From: Buddleja alternifolia
Taxonomy: Eukaryota; Streptophyta; Magnoliopsida; Lamiales; Scrophulariaceae
Assembly (NCBI GenBank): GCA_019426215.1
Contig: CM033394.1
Location: 39,802,423 to 39,866,422 of the forward strand
Reading direction: 5' to 3'
DNA length: 64,000 nt
The notes under the pieces are model-generated. The model was given only the letters and a program-made list of their open reading frames with translations, ran no database searches and was not told where the DNA came from. The translations under genes and the position numbers were made by a program. Below are positions 23,901-36,104 of the stretch, one piece after another. Position 1 is the stretch's first letter. Each line of letters begins with the position of its first letter.

Positions 23901-24215
23901 CATCTTTGTTCTAGAAAGAGGCCTCCAATCGCGCACATCTCTTTTCAACATCATAGTGAAAACCTCTTATTCGACAATAGAAATGGGTGCTCGTCTATCA
24001 TTATCCATAAATCACCTCAACTTTTATCTTTTCCATGTCGAATTTCTTTTCATAGAAAGTGTAGGATCAACACCACTCGTCGAAAAGGTAATATTAGTGT
24101 GCTTTAATTTATCTTTCTCTTTCATTGCATCGCCTTTAATTTTAACAAGATAGCTCTCGAGGTGTCTTTGCAGATGGGTTGTTGCACCAGTTCGGGGTTT
24201 AAGATACAGGTTGTA
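20930..24215 (-). pseudogene. hAT transposase (Ac/Tam3-like), interrupted
   Basis: Read on the minus strand. A BED-type zinc-finger end lies near 24100-24215 (PRTGATTHLQRHLESYL). The RNase-H-like start (LTTNCWKSKNKKIEY) lies at about 22290-22345, just beyond solo LTR B. The block VDNASMNDSPIENLK followed by CAHNLNLIALDGL lies near 21960-22140. The C-terminal dimerisation domain (STIARDI, LESTFRIGGRVIDKYWASL) lies at 20940-21100. Stops and frameshifts occur throughout. By family it would bind element ends and excise and insert the element by a hairpin mechanism. Solo LTR B separates the BED part from the catalytic part. Confidence 0.87.
22354..23830 (-). mobile_element. Solo Sirevirus-type LTR B
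   Basis: It begins TGTTGGTCCCAAGTGAC and ends ATTTCCTAACA, homologous to LTRs A, C and D and in the same orientation. It splits the hAT transposase frame. The flanking pentamers GTTCA and TATCA match at only three positions, so the duplication has decayed or the insertion was rearranged. A poly-G run sits at about 22391-22400. Confidence 0.85.
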
Positions 24216-24230
24216 CAATGCTTGCAACAA

Positions 24231-26639
24231 AGTTTCACAACATCCTGGTCCTTAACTTCTTTAAAAGAGTCTTATATTGTGACATCTAGGTTTTTTTTTT
24301 TTATTATTAAATAAAATGTTAATTAGCATAATAAGATATGCAAATGTGATTATATATTTCTTATCTTTGTTTGTATTTTAATTAGATAGTTTTTTTATAT
24401 ATATAATATCCTAACTTAGTTTCTGTTTAAAAAATTCTAGCTTATCTACAAGACTCTCTAAAGTGTAACTCTACATTCCCCCTCTACACGTTACTTTTCC
24501 CTAAATATTCTCCCAGTATCTCTCCCCTAATGCACGATCAATTTCTATAAATAAAGAAAAGGAAGGTTGTTGAATATCTTCTCTTAAAAGAATAGAACAA
24601 CAAACTTGGTAGCAACTATTGGTGACTTGTGTTGGAAGAAAGGCTAGGTGTGTAGAAAGGTCAATCAGCTTAATTTAATTATCATCTATTTCCCTTACTA
24701 GCTAATAAATACTTCTTGTTTCTTATTTTACTGCAAACAGGTTTTTTAGGGGTCAAATTACTGTTATTGTTAGGATTTTGTTGTTAACTGAAATTTAGTT
24801 TCTAGAGTTAAGATGTCGTGTTTATTTACTCAAGAAAACGTGTGAGGTTTTTTATGTGAAGAAGATTTAAATTACACATTCGTTGTGTTAACTGTATGTA
24901 TATAGAACTTCGTGGTTTATTGACTTATGAACAATTTTAAAAAATTATTAATGAAAATTAAAGTTTAAAGATGTTGCTGATGGTTTAACATATTTTATGT
25001 TGTCGTTTGATTACCAAACTTTTTCTGGACATAATACTAATTATATTCAACATTGTTAAAAAAATTTGTAGTATTTATATTTGTGAAACGTTTTGTAGAA
25101 TTCATAGATTGGGATTGCCATAAATTGTTAGAGAATTCAAATACCTTTCTTTTGAGGCATGATTAGACAACTTTTGTATTCTTATTAAATTCCAAAATTT
25201 GGATTGAGGTATTGACATATTGTTTATAGTCATTCTGGAAATGTTTAAAATTTTGAACGTGTATATTAATTTATAAAATTAATTGAACTAGGTTGTCCGT
25301 TTATACATTTATGTCATGATAAATTTTTCGTTTTGAGTTGCTAGCACAAGACCAAAGGTCTTATTTGTTATTATAATTTTTTATATTTTGTAAAATTTGT
25401 GGAAACAAACTGCCAGCTTATAGAATCCTTTTAGTAGGATACGTTTAGTTAGGAAGATGGAGTGCCATGTGTAGAAATTGTAAGTGAACTCTTAGGATTA
25501 AACTTGAATACATAATTCATTTCGCTTCAACATGTAGCATACCTGACTTCCCGACATCTGAGTTAGTTTGAGGTTATTGTATTTTATGAGTGTCCCTTTA
25601 ACTCTATTGAAGTATCTTTTGAAAACTGGAAGGATTATAGGTCTGTAAATTTTCAACAACTATATATATTCTATGCACAGTACTTTCTTCTGAAGAAAAA
25701 CTGTGGAAGTAGTTTATTTACCTAACTCTTTTCTCAAAGATAACTTGTTTGTTTATCCATAATTTTTAAATCTATCTTCGTTTATGATGATCAATTATTG
25801 GTATTGTTATATTAATATGTTACAGTTAGTTGAATCTAACTTAGCTTGGTGTACATGAAGGTATCACCGGGCAATAACGGACTTTCCGGTTGGACCTCGA
25901 GTCCCCATGGGCCATTCCTTCACAACGCACAATAGAAGCCGTTTGTACATGTGTTAGTTCGTAGGTTTTTCATATGTACTCAATCATGTATTTTTTGTTT
26001 GGTTAGGTAGCTGCTTATCTGAACTGATAATGTGGCATGTTACTATTGGTTGTGAGTCATAAGGTTGTATGGCATCAACAATTTGGTTATTTGATTGTCA
26101 TAATAATTCTTTTTTAAATTCTTTTGCCCCTTTACATTTATGGATATTATTTGGACAAAAAATGCATTTCTATTTTTGTTTTATATTTATGACTGTTTGA
26201 AATCTTTAATTTAAGTTTGAACCGTTCTAAAGATACTTTTGAAAAACAGTTTCTAATTATATTCACACTTTTAGGTAAATTATATGTATTGGTTAAACAC
26301 AATACATAGGGCATTCACTAAGTCTTGTACTCATGTACTAATGTTTTTCTTCCTTCTAGCTTTTGTGGAGACTCATCAGGAGCTGTGTGATTTCTGAAGC
26401 TCTTTATCTTTGTAATAGCTAGCAGTTAACTTTTTAGATTTTCATAGACATGAGTTTCTTTAGAGTATCTTTTTGTTACGATGATGAAGTTGTGTTTATC
26501 GATAGTACCTAGATTAAAGGATATTTGTCGTAAATATTATTGTGGACTTAATTTTATTAGAAGTCATGCCTTGGGTTTGAAACTTTTTTAGTGGAGTAAT
26601 TTTGGGTTGTGGAACATACTTATGACATTTTTAGTGGTA
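24231..26639. other. AT-rich DNA with one GC-rich island
   Basis: No protein-like frame longer than about 25 codons. TCTATAAATA at about 24546 could be a TATA box and CTTCCTTCTAG at about 26350 could be a splice acceptor. A GC-rich island stands out at 25855-25935 (see findings). Nothing here links to the adjacent elements. Confidence 0.45.
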
Positions 26640-26812
26640 AAATTTGGGCTTTTGCATATTCTCATTACTTTCGTCTATAGCATAATTTGTGGCCACATGT
26701 CTATGTTTACTATGTCAGCAACCTCTTCATTTGTACTCGGATCCACATGATCCAACGTCAATTCTCTTTCAAGATCAAGATTTGGATTTAGCGGATCATG
26801 ATCCTCATCAAT
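26640..26812 (-). pseudogene. CACTA-B transposase, acidic C-terminal tail
   Basis: The minus strand reads DEDHDPLNPNLDLERELTLD and then DPSTNEEVADIVNI. This is an acidic tail like those that follow DUF4216 in CACTA transposases. It abuts the Sirevirus TSD ATCAT (26813-26817). Confidence 0.55.
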
Positions 26813-26817
26813 ATCAT

Positions 26818-28318
26818 TGATGGTCCTAAGTGGCATACGAAAGGGTTTAGAAGGGGCGGGGGGGATTGAATCGACCCTTAAGTATTTTTCGGCTTTAAAA
26901 ATTTTATATCACGTTTGAAGATTTTGAATGCTTGGTAAGCTGAGCACTAGGTCAAGCGCTTAAACGTAGATAACTTAGACTTAGTGATTTCAACAATTAC
27001 CAAAGTAGGGTAATGTTTTAATCACTTAATCAGGGTTAGCACAGCGGAAATGATTTTAAAGCTTAGTGTTCTCTTTTGTCAAATAGTCGCTTAACCGGTT
27101 TAATGCCATTTCAAAGATATAATTTGAAAATGTAAAGTAAAGCAACAAAGCAGTAAATAACACAAGATATTGTAAGGTTCACTGGTTGACGTAGTCCCAG
27201 CTACATCCTTCTTCTTCTTTGCACTTGGAGAAACTTCACTAAATTGGTTATCGAAGGATCACACAGAGGCTTCTACAAAATAGATGAAAGGGAAGATGAT
27301 CTTGAGCTCCTTGACCACAGAGACTTCAGGTCCAATAAAGACCTTCTTCAACAAGCTTCTATCATACAAAAATGCTACTTGTAGAATCAACAACTTTCTC
27401 ACTCAGATGAAAGAGGTTAAGGGTTTAGTCAGGGGTTTGTTTGATTTTAGAAGTTTAAACAACTTGGGATATCTCAATAGGAGTTTAGATTTCTTCTTTG
27501 AAAATGTTTGAGATACCTTTGACTATCTTTGGAATATATATGAAAATCTTGAGAGGATTTTTGGCTATGGAGTTTATAAGCTTTTCTCTCAAATAATTTC
27601 AACAAAGTTTAAGCTTTTCTCTCAAATAATTTCAGCAAGGTTTAGACCTTTTTCTTATGCATGTACGTGTGTAATTAGGGTTTTATGGAGGGTACTACTT
27701 ATAGAGATTTCTTGGGATTTGTCCGTTAGACACGTGCAGGCACGTGTCTCTCATGCAACGCGTTAAATAGTCCATTTTTCTGACATTTCTGAATTTCTGC
27801 TGGTTCTGATTGGACAGGAGTAGACTTTGAACTCTGAATACTGACAGTCTAGTCAAAAGGTGGCTTGTCCACAAGTCATAATAGCTTATCACATTTAATG
27901 CATTTGAATTTATTTCCCGTTGGAAATAAATGTTCGTTGATGATTGCATCTAAGTCCTCCATGACTTGAGAATTTATTTCAGGTGAATTTGATCCTTGAT
28001 GGCTTGAGTAATTTGAGCGCTTGATTCAGTCCTTTAGCATTTGACAGTCGCTTAGAACAAATCTTCATCTTCACTTGACTTCAGACGCTGATCTTAAACT
28101 TCATCTTTGATAAACTCGCCTAGAATTCTATCAGTGACTTGGTATCAAATACCTAGTCTAAAATCTACAAAGATAAAAATCACAAGCCTAATAAACTAAC
28201 AAACTTTCAAATGCTTAAACAGATTTTCAAGGAAAGCATAAACTTACATTCTTTTGGGGTCTAACATAAAATCATATTCTTGTCAATATCAAAACATCTA
28301 ACATGAAATTTCATAACA
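26818..28318 (-). repeat. Sirevirus 3' LTR (C)
   Basis: 1501 bp, read on the plus strand as TGATGGTCCTAAGTGGC to AAATTTCATAACA. It matches LTR D over its length with many substitutions and small indels. Confidence 0.92.
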
Positions 28319-28319
28319 A

Positions 28320-28333
28320 TTTCCCCCTTTTTG
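28320..28333 (-). promoter_or_regulatory. Sirevirus polypurine tract
   Basis: The minus strand reads AAAAAGGGGGAAAT immediately before the 3' LTR, the expected priming site for plus-strand DNA synthesis. Confidence 0.88.
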
Positions 28334-30808
28334 ATGATGTCAAAACCTTAACTCTTATAACTCTTTTATAGTTTAAGAGTTTCAAGAAAAGCCCAAAACA
28401 AATATAAGTTAGCGTTAGAAAGTTAGTTAAGTTAGCTAATGTTAGATTAGCCTCAACAAGATCTTTCAGCGATAAATCATTCATTCATATATATGGAATT
28501 GAAAGATTACATGATTTATACTGAAAAAATAAAAAGCGACAACATAAACAAAGAAAATAAAGATAGAACAAGAAATCATCTTCTTTGTCGCTTTTTGGAA
28601 GCCTCTTTTTGAAAAATTTTATTCACCAGATCTAGAAGGACTCGATCAATGTCTATCATTGTTTTATGATAGACTTTGTTGTAATCCTCGCTTCGATTTT
28701 TAGCGCTTTGATTTAATTCTAGTAACCTTTTCACCCAATCCCTTAGAGGAATCCCGAGCGTCCTAATTAAATCATGATAAATGTTTTGCATTCGGTCGTT
28801 AGATGGTTTCCAATTCAGAGGTCTTCTCAGCGGTGCCACATATGGATGAAATCCCATACCTTCTAAAAACTCAACTTCAAGATCTGGAAGCCTATGCCTG
28901 CCTTGGAAGTATCTTGGCTTTCGCTTCTTTGTGAGCATGTTCTTCAGGCTCACTATCTTTTCAAACATGGAGTGCCAATTCTTGGTATCAGTCTTGGACT
29001 CCAGTGAGGTTTTTCCTTTGGCCTTGGATTCTTGATGCTTTTCTTTCTCTTCCCCCTTCTTGGCATCATCAAGGGAAGCTTTCAATTCAGCGATATCTCG
29101 CCTTAAAAGCTTAACTTCATCAATCAAAAAAGCAACCTACTTAGTGATACTTTGACTAACTAAGTTGGAAGTATTATATCTTTCAGTGTCTGCTGAAGCA
29201 TTTTGTGCTAATGAGCGAATGAACTCCTCGGATAGCTCAATGATCAATGGAACCATGCGATCCAGTACCACACCAGTACTCTTGGTCGCAGCGTTTGCAA
29301 TATCATGGCTTCGAGTGTCTAAGACTAACTTGATATACAAATCATCATTTTCTAACATCTTTGAGTAGGAACCATCGATGGTGCTGAGCGAGTTCCTAAC
29401 GGCTCGTCTAAAGTCTTGTGCCTCCTAATCACTCTCTGAGTCTGAGTCGAATGAAGAAGAATGCTCTGGGGATGGAATGAGTCCATAAGACCTTGAAACG
29501 GTAGCCTTTCCTTTGGATTTATCTCTGATGAAGGGCTCTTCAGGCTCCTCGGCCATTTCAGCGAGTATTTCTTCTATCGCTAAATCGAGAGATTGAGTCG
29601 TTTTCTCCATCAAAACATCTTGTTCAACAATGGGCGTATCAACTACTATAACGCTGGGGGCATCCCGCTTGCTTGTAGAAGCGTCTTCATTTAAGTCAAA
29701 CTGGAGTCGCTGAGCAAAGTTCAACTCATAACCCCTTTGACTGATTTGTCTAAGTTGTTCTCAGATGTAGCTTTCCATGCCTCTTCCAAAATATGATAGG
29801 TCATCTACAGGACCCACAAGCGACTCGCGCCTCTGTAACAAAAATAGAGTGTATCCTCTACGTCTATACTCTATTCCAAAATTGAAAAAGAGTGAATATT
29901 TGATCATCTCATCTATTGTATGGCAACGCAAAACAAATTCTTCTGCCCATTTGGATGTATCCATTATCCATCGTTTTCCAAGAGTTTAGGCTAACTCTTT
30001 GTTTGTCTTTGCTTCGAGCAATTTCTTGAATCGCTGTTTCTCTTCTACAAAACTTTCTGCCCAAACTCTGGCACAAAACTCTCGGGCTTCATCTTTAATC
30101 CAAAAATTGATAGGTTAGGGCGATCTTGAAGCATAGCACCCTTGCCCTTCCATAATTGCAGTGGCTTCTTTGAAGATTTGCTGGCTTCAGAATGGACAAC
30201 CTTGGGGAGAGCTGAATATCCCATCTTGTTCAGCTGTTCTTCATTTGGATTCTTTTCCTAATCGCCCATGTGAGAATTTCTTATCTGGACATGAGTTTGA
30301 TGGAATGGATAATTGCGTTCCATGCTCTTGCCAACTTCTTGAAAGTATTTGCTCTCGAACTCTGCCAGGTCTTTTTGTGGAGTTTCCAAATACTCCAAAT
30401 GAGCAATAATTTCCATCATCGTAGTAACTCCGCTATTGGAAAGCGTCTCAAACATGATCGTCTTCTGAGCGTCTGAGAGAGTTGGATTGTGGAGGGTAGT
30501 TTGAAAGTTCAGCTCCATGTCAATCAATTGCCTAAGTGTCGTCTCTCTCTAGGCATAATAAAACTCTAAATCGTCAGTATAGCCTCTGGGAAAGAAATTG
30601 ACTGCTTGAGGAGGAGGACCAATTGGTGTGGTGATAATCTCAGCTACTTCTGTCGACCACTCAGCGTCCACAGTCGCTTTCTGTGCTGGTGAGATTTCAG
30701 CGTCTAGAAGGACAATGTCTAATGCTTTGGCGATTTTCACCACAGTTGATAAATCAACATCCAAATCTAGGTCTGCCTCTAAATGGGGAGGTGCATCAGC
30801 AGCTTGCA

Positions 30809-30898
30809 CTTTGAGCTGATACGTGCAAGCATTTGAGAAATAAGAAAGATTTCTACTGAGTAGAAAATCAAGATATATAAACAAACATGAACGCTTAC
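30809..30898 (-). other. Candidate intron 2 of Sirevirus extra gene
   Basis: The minus strand has the donor CAGG|GTAAGC at 30898. The stretch is AT-rich with a hydrophobic translation unlike its neighbours, and AAAG|TGC at 30809 is a possible acceptor. Its 90 nt keep the frame either way, so splicing is suggested but not proven. A stronger-looking TATCAG acceptor at 30816 would shift the frame. Confidence 0.45.
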
Positions 30899-31071
30899 CC
30901 TGAGGACTATATTCGACTACAGTAGTCGCTTCAACTATAGGAACTTTAGTTTCCATAGCCTCGGGCTCCTGGACTTCTTCAACTTCAAGGGGTAAAGAAG
31001 TGAGGGGATCAGCACAAATAGGAATATTTAATCCTTCTAAAGTATTCAGAACATACTGGAAGTTATATTCT

Positions 31072-31153
31072 CTAAAGGCTGAAAGAAAATTAATCTTAGC
31101 ATTAAAAAGAAAAACACGAGGAAAGGATAGAATACGTTGTCTAAGACAGGTAC
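31072..31153 (-). other. Candidate intron 1 of Sirevirus extra gene
   Basis: The minus-strand donor is A|GTACCTGTC at 31153, followed by a T-rich stretch and TTTCTTTCAG (ending 31079) or CTTTAG (ending 31072). Removing 31072-31153 takes out a TAG stop and joins two protein-like frames in phase (DLDK to EYNFQYVLNT). Confidence 0.5.
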
Positions 31154-32397
31154 TTATCCAAATCGCTAGCTAACTCTATTGAGAGAGCTTCAGGAACGGG
31201 CTCTGCGATTGGTTCAGCGATTAGTTCAGAAGGTGGAGGAAGAGGTGGAACACTAGATGATTCTTCAAGCGCTGGTTCAGCTGGAACACTTGTAGAACTT
31301 CTGGGAGTGGACCAGGGCATGCGCTTACGAGCAAGCAACACTTCCACTTCTTCTTTCGTCTCTGGCGAAATGGTAGTCGCTGGAGGAGAAGAATGAGTTT
31401 TTGCTGGGGGAGAGGGAGACTTTTCCTTCTTTTTTTTCTCATTCTTTCCTTTCTTTTGTTTCTTCGCTAGCTGGGATGGCTCAGCGACTTTCACAACAAC
31501 CTTTCTCTTGGGTCGCTTAACAACAACTTCTTGTGGTTCATCAGATGAGGAATAACTCGCTTGATCCTCATCATCACCACGAACTTGACCTTGGGCAAGA
31601 CGCTCACGTTCGTCTTTTGTCACAGCTGCACCACCTCGACGCTTGGGGTGAAACAACTCTCCAATCATTTTTTTCCATAAAACTTGGTACCCTGCACTTT
31701 GGATCCCTTGAAGGCAGCGAATCGACAAGCACTTAACAGAAAACTTAGCAAAAGCTTATACGGCTTGGGATTGAAGGACTCTTGCATCGCTGCCTTGAAG
31801 CAATGGAAAACATACAATGCCCAGCTGACCTTCAGCCTGGTCAACACTGCGATCATCATCTTAAATTGTATTATCGAAACTTTTTAAAAAGAACCTTCCT
31901 ACACTCTATCATTTTTGCACAGATGTTAGCCAAAATGACATACTCTCCCTTCATGTCATTGTTCTTGAAATTCGACTTGTAGTCCACCTCGGCTTTATCT
32001 CGGCGAACAGATTCCCACACCTTTGTAGAGACACCCATGGCCACTTCTTCCTCCTTGCATCCCTCAGAAAGAAGTTGCAGAAGATCAACAATGAGTTTGG
32101 TAGTAAGAATAAAAGGTGTTTCCGCATATGGAAAAGAACAGAAGAACAGGTGATGGAGTTACCGTTGGCAGAAATGACAGCATTTTTGAAAAAGTGTTTA
32201 ACTTCATCCTCATGCAGAAGAGAATGAGAGGTCGGAAGGTTTTTCAGGCCGAATTCGTCAATGAGGGCCAGAATTTCTCTCGTCGGAAAGTTTTGGTAAC
32301 TGAACAGGTATTCCCAGTTGAGAAGGAAACTTGCGTTGAAACGCATCGATTTGGTGGTTTTTCCAGCAGCAAAGGAAGATGACTTTGGTGGTGCCAT

Positions 32398-33301
32398 TAA
32401 AGAGTTTGCAAGATTTTGAGGAGAGAGAAAAGAGATCTGTTTGCCTTTAGAAAGAAGATGAACTTTTACAAAAAGAAGATTTTGGAAGTGATAAAGTTTT
32501 TCTGTAAAAGTTCAAAGAGTTTAAATAGACGGCAAAAAGTAACTCCTCAATTGCTTTGATTACTGCCACGTGTAAAGGCAGTTAATTGGAAATGAAAAAC
32601 ATTTAGTCTGGACCGTTTAATAATAAAGATGGATGTAAACAAGGCGAAAAATTAGGTTAACTGCTGTAAATATAAAACTTTGAAATCCGCAGTTACTTTT
32701 TCAAAAACGTTTGAGACTTTGAAAATTTTCAACGTAAAGTGCACGAGCCTGTTAGTACACTGACACGTACCCAGACAAGTTCACATGCTGAACCGCCTGT
32801 TTTGAGATAGTGGTCAATAACCGTCAATTTGATGTGATAGGGATGTGTGGGCAGTTATCAAATCTTATCTTTTAGACTTATCCACATGCTACCCTTTAGC
32901 GATGAAAAAAATGCATGTTTTTCAGAGAAAGTTACTTAGCATTTAAATGGGAATATTCTTAACACTGAAGTATTTTTGATTTTATTTTAAATAAAATTTA
33001 ATCACTGTTTTGGAAATAATACTTTGTATTTTATTAGCGATTAAATTGTCAAGCATAAAAGTAAACACTAATGATCAATGAATAAAATTTTCAAAGTCAT
33101 TTTTGATCATAGTCGTTTACTGATTGGAATAAGTACAATTTTAAAGTTCTCCCTAAAATTGGTAACTCATTTCAATTTGAAAACGCTTTTAGATATAATA
33201 ATAACGTGAATTCTCCCTAAATTATATTCCTATAAAAGTATGATGCTTCATGATTAAGCGTTTAAATCAATCATACCCAATTCACTTCTCAAAGTGAGAA
33301 A
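32398..33301 (-). other. Spacer between Sirevirus pol and extra gene
   Basis: AT-rich DNA with no protein-like frame. It holds the TATA-like box and presumed 5' UTR of the extra gene. Confidence 0.55.
32519..32528 (-). promoter_or_regulatory. TATA-like box upstream of Sirevirus extra gene
   Basis: The minus strand reads CTATTTAAAC about 120-130 bp before the ATG at 32397. It is followed by a CT/A-rich stretch resembling a plant 5' UTR (TCTCTTTTCTCTCTCC). It could drive the extra gene independently of the LTR; position and composition are the only evidence. Confidence 0.4.
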
Positions 33302-34770
33302 TCATTGTTCGTTCAGCGTTTTTGTGAAGATATCTGCCAATTATTTGTCAGTTTCAATGAAATGCATGGAGATATCTTTCTTTTGAACATGGTCACTCAA
33401 GAAATGGTAGCGAATGTCAATGTGTTTAGTTCTAGAATGAAAGACTGGGTTTTGGGTCATAGCTAAAGCGCTTTGGTTATCATAATGGATTAGGATAGGA
33501 CCTAAGAGGATTCCATAATCTTTATGTTGTTGCCTCATCCAAAGGATTTATGCACAACAACTTTCAGCGGCTACATACTCTGCCTCAGCGGTAGAAGTTG
33601 CTATGAATTGTTGTTTCTTACTATGCCACGAAACCAATCTATCACCTATAAATTGACATGTACCACTAGTACTTTTTCTATCTATTTTGCATCTTGTAAA
33701 ATCTGCATCTGAATAACCAATTAGTTTAAAAGGAGAGTCACTTGGATACCATAAGCCCACATTGTGTGTGCCTTTTAAGTATTTAAAGATTCTCTTGGTA
33801 GCAATTAAGTGTGACTCTTTTAGATCAGCTTGAAAGCGTGCACACATGCATATCCAAAACTTAATATCAGGACTACTAGCGGTAAGAAAAAGAAATGATC
33901 CAATGATACCTCTATAATTAGTGATATCAATCTTCTTCCCACTTTCATCTTTATCTACCTTAAGCGTCTGGCTCATTGGAATTTTTGAAGATAATGCATT
34001 TTTCATACCAAATTTCTTAATCATATATCTTGTATATTTAGCTTGGTTTATAAATATGACATTAGGAAGCTGTTTAATATGTAATCCTAAGAAGAAAGTT
34101 AATTCACCCATCATGCTCATCTTAAATTGATCTTGCATTATTTTCGAAAATTTCTCACACAATCGCTTATTAGTAGATCCGAATATTATATCATCAACAT
34201 AATTTTGGACTAAGAGAATATCTTCATTATGGGTAATTTTAAATAACGTATCAACGCTGCCTTTTGAAAAGCCTTTACCTATAAGGAAGATAGAGAGAGT
34301 GTCATACCATGCTCTTGGTGCTTGTTTAAGGCCATAGAGTGCCTTATCTAATTTGTAGACCATACTTTTGCCATAGTTGTTGATGAATCCTAGGGGTTGC
34401 TCCACGTATACTTCTTCTTGGAGTTTACCATTCAGCAAAGCACTCTTTACGTTCATTTGATACACTGTGAACTTGTTGAATGCGGTAACGTTAGGAACAT
34501 CCGAATCGCTTCAAGACGGGATACTGGGGCATACGTCTCATCAAAATCAATAGCCTCTTCTTGGCAATAACCCTGAGCGACTAGTCTGGCTTTGTTTGTT
34601 ATAACAATACCATCTTCGTCCATTTTGTTCCTAAAAACCCATCTAGTTCCAATAACTCCTTGATGTTCAAATTGGTTAAGCTCTTTTTGCATAGCTTCTA
34701 CCCAACTTGAATCAATGAGCGCTTCATCCACTTTCTTTAGTTCCATTTGACATAGGAAACTTGCAAACAT
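33302..34770 (-). pseudogene. Sirevirus reverse transcriptase and RNase H
   Basis: RT blocks [47 protein letters not shown] and LYGLKQAPRAWY are clear, and the active site YVDD is intact near 34192-34203. RNase H follows (DRKSTSGTC, AEAEYVAAESCC, DNQSALAM, HIDIRYHFL). Breaks are a frameshift near 34460, a TAA near 33545 and another near 33338. The natural end is the TGA at 33302-33304. The RLEAIR/QAPRAWY sequence type is that of Sireviruses. Confidence 0.92.
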
Positions 34771-34920
34771 GGCCTCATGAATTGTAGCGGCCCTACTTCT
34801 AACAGGTGCTCCAATATCTCCAATTACTAGTTCTGGTGGATGATCTCTAAGCCATTTTTTATCTGGTTGGAACAGGTTGAGAGACTCTTGATTATCAATC
34901 GCTGGACCCTTATTTATCTC

Positions 34921-36089
34921 TTACACAGTCGCTTCATCATTCACAGTTTCAATTTGCTCTTGATGATCATTCTTTTCATGATCATCGGCATTTCTTACAA
35001 CGTCATTATTAGTAACCTCACGAGTAACCTTAGGATTGAGCATAAAGATCTCATCATCCTCATCATCATCACTATCATCACCAAGATTGATTTGTGACGC
35101 TTGTTGGACAAGATCTTCAACTCCTACATCATCAATATTAACCTTACTTTGTTCTTGGTTAGCATCATCAAACACAACATGAATGGATTCTTCAACCTTC
35201 GATTTGGTCTTATTTAGGATGCGAAAACTCTTTCCATTTTTGGCATAGCCTAGAAAGATTCCCTCATCCGCTTTAGGATTAAATGTCTTTAGATTTTGGG
35301 ATCCATTGTTATGAATAAAATATTTTGAACCAAATACATGAAAATATGAAACGTTTGGCTTACGTCCCTTCCACAACTCATATGGAGTCTTTTTATGTTG
35401 CTTGTTGATCATACATTGATTCTATGTATAGCAAGCGGTGCTGATTGCTTCAGCCCAAAACCTTTGAGGCAGCTTGGACTCTGCTAACATAGTCCTTGCA
35501 GCTTATTTAAGCGTTCTGTTCCGTCGCTCAGCCACTCCATTTTGTTGAGGTGTTCTAGGCACAGAATACTCATGAAGTATTCCAAAATCTGTACAAAATT
35601 TCTCCACAATATAGTTAGTAAATTCAGTTGCTCTATCACTTCTAATCCTCGTCATCTTTAAATCTTTTGAGGTTTGTAATTGATGAATTAGCGTTGTGAG
35701 CTTGACACTAGTTTCATCTTTGGTCGCTAGAAATTCTACCCATGTATAGCGAGAGAAATCAACTATTACTAGCGAATGCTTTTTACCACTAATACTCATG
35801 ATTTGAATAGGACCAAACAAATCTAAATGCAATAGTTCAAGGATTCTAAATGAGGTTTCTTCTTAAAAGATGATTTGACTTGTTTACCCATTTGACATGC
35901 ATCACATAAGCAATTTTTCTGAAAGGAACTGTTAGGTAATCCCTCTACAAGATTTAGCGATATTAACTGAGAGATTGCCTTAAAGTTGAGGTGATTCATT
36001 TTCCTATGCCATAACCAACCCAATTCATTTTGACTCTTAGGAACAAAGCGTGTAGGGTTGTTATCTATTGTTGAACCCCAATCTACCAA
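34921..36089 (-). pseudogene. Sirevirus integrase
   Basis: The pre-integrase zinc domain (WHRKMNHLNFKAISQL, CDACQMGKQ) lies at about 35850-36080. The core keeps all three acidic residues: HLDLFGPI, IRSDRATEF and NGVAERRNRT. The C-terminal block (GRKPNVSYFHVFGSKYF, FLGYAKNGKSFRI) and a very acidic linker end at 34921. Frameshifts near 35828, 35500 and 35415 break the frame. Confidence 0.9.
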
Positions 36090-36104
36090 ATAAACATTGT
36101 TTGT

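Larger units (their letters stand above)
20196..24230 (-). mobile_element. Degraded autonomous-type hAT element
   Basis: The left end, tagggggtgcaaacaagccg, is a typical plant hAT terminus. A minus-strand Ac/Tam3-like transposase pseudogene follows (20930-24215), interrupted by solo LTR B. The opposite terminus is not recognised, so the right limit is set by the end of the BED-finger coding sequence. Confidence 0.75.
28576..32397 (-). pseudogene. Sirevirus extra gene in env position
   Basis: This unit of roughly 1200 codons starts with MAPPKSSSFAAGKTTKSM at 32397 and ends at 28576. It includes a Lys/Pro/Ser/Glu-rich nuclear-signal-like middle (31141-31650, KRPKRKVVVKV), acidic segments (30549-30800, 29425-29724) and a C-terminal coiled-coil-like stretch (LLRRDIAELKASLDDAKKGE) leading into a basic end. 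About ten single stops and at least one frameshift break it. Sireviruses carry such env-like genes downstream of pol, with unknown role. I see no convincing signal peptide or membrane anchor. The frame at 30809-30898 is locally hydrophobic but is better explained as an intron. A TATA-like box lies 125 bp upstream. Confidence 0.75.

Noticed and set aside
25855..25935. Possible ENOD40-like or miR399-mimic (IPS1/At4) non-coding RNA
   Set aside because: I compared the remembered core motifs; neither the ENOD40 peptide box nor the miR399 pairing block is present.
26310..26330. CACTAAGTCTTG as the lost terminus of CACTA-B
   Set aside because: No subterminal repeats, no matching opposite end and no TSD support it.
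30809..30898. Transmembrane segment supporting a true envelope protein
   Set aside because: The hydrophobic stretch coincides with an AT-rich interval bounded by a GTAAGC donor, so an intron is at least as likely; no signal peptide or fusion-type features are visible elsewhere.
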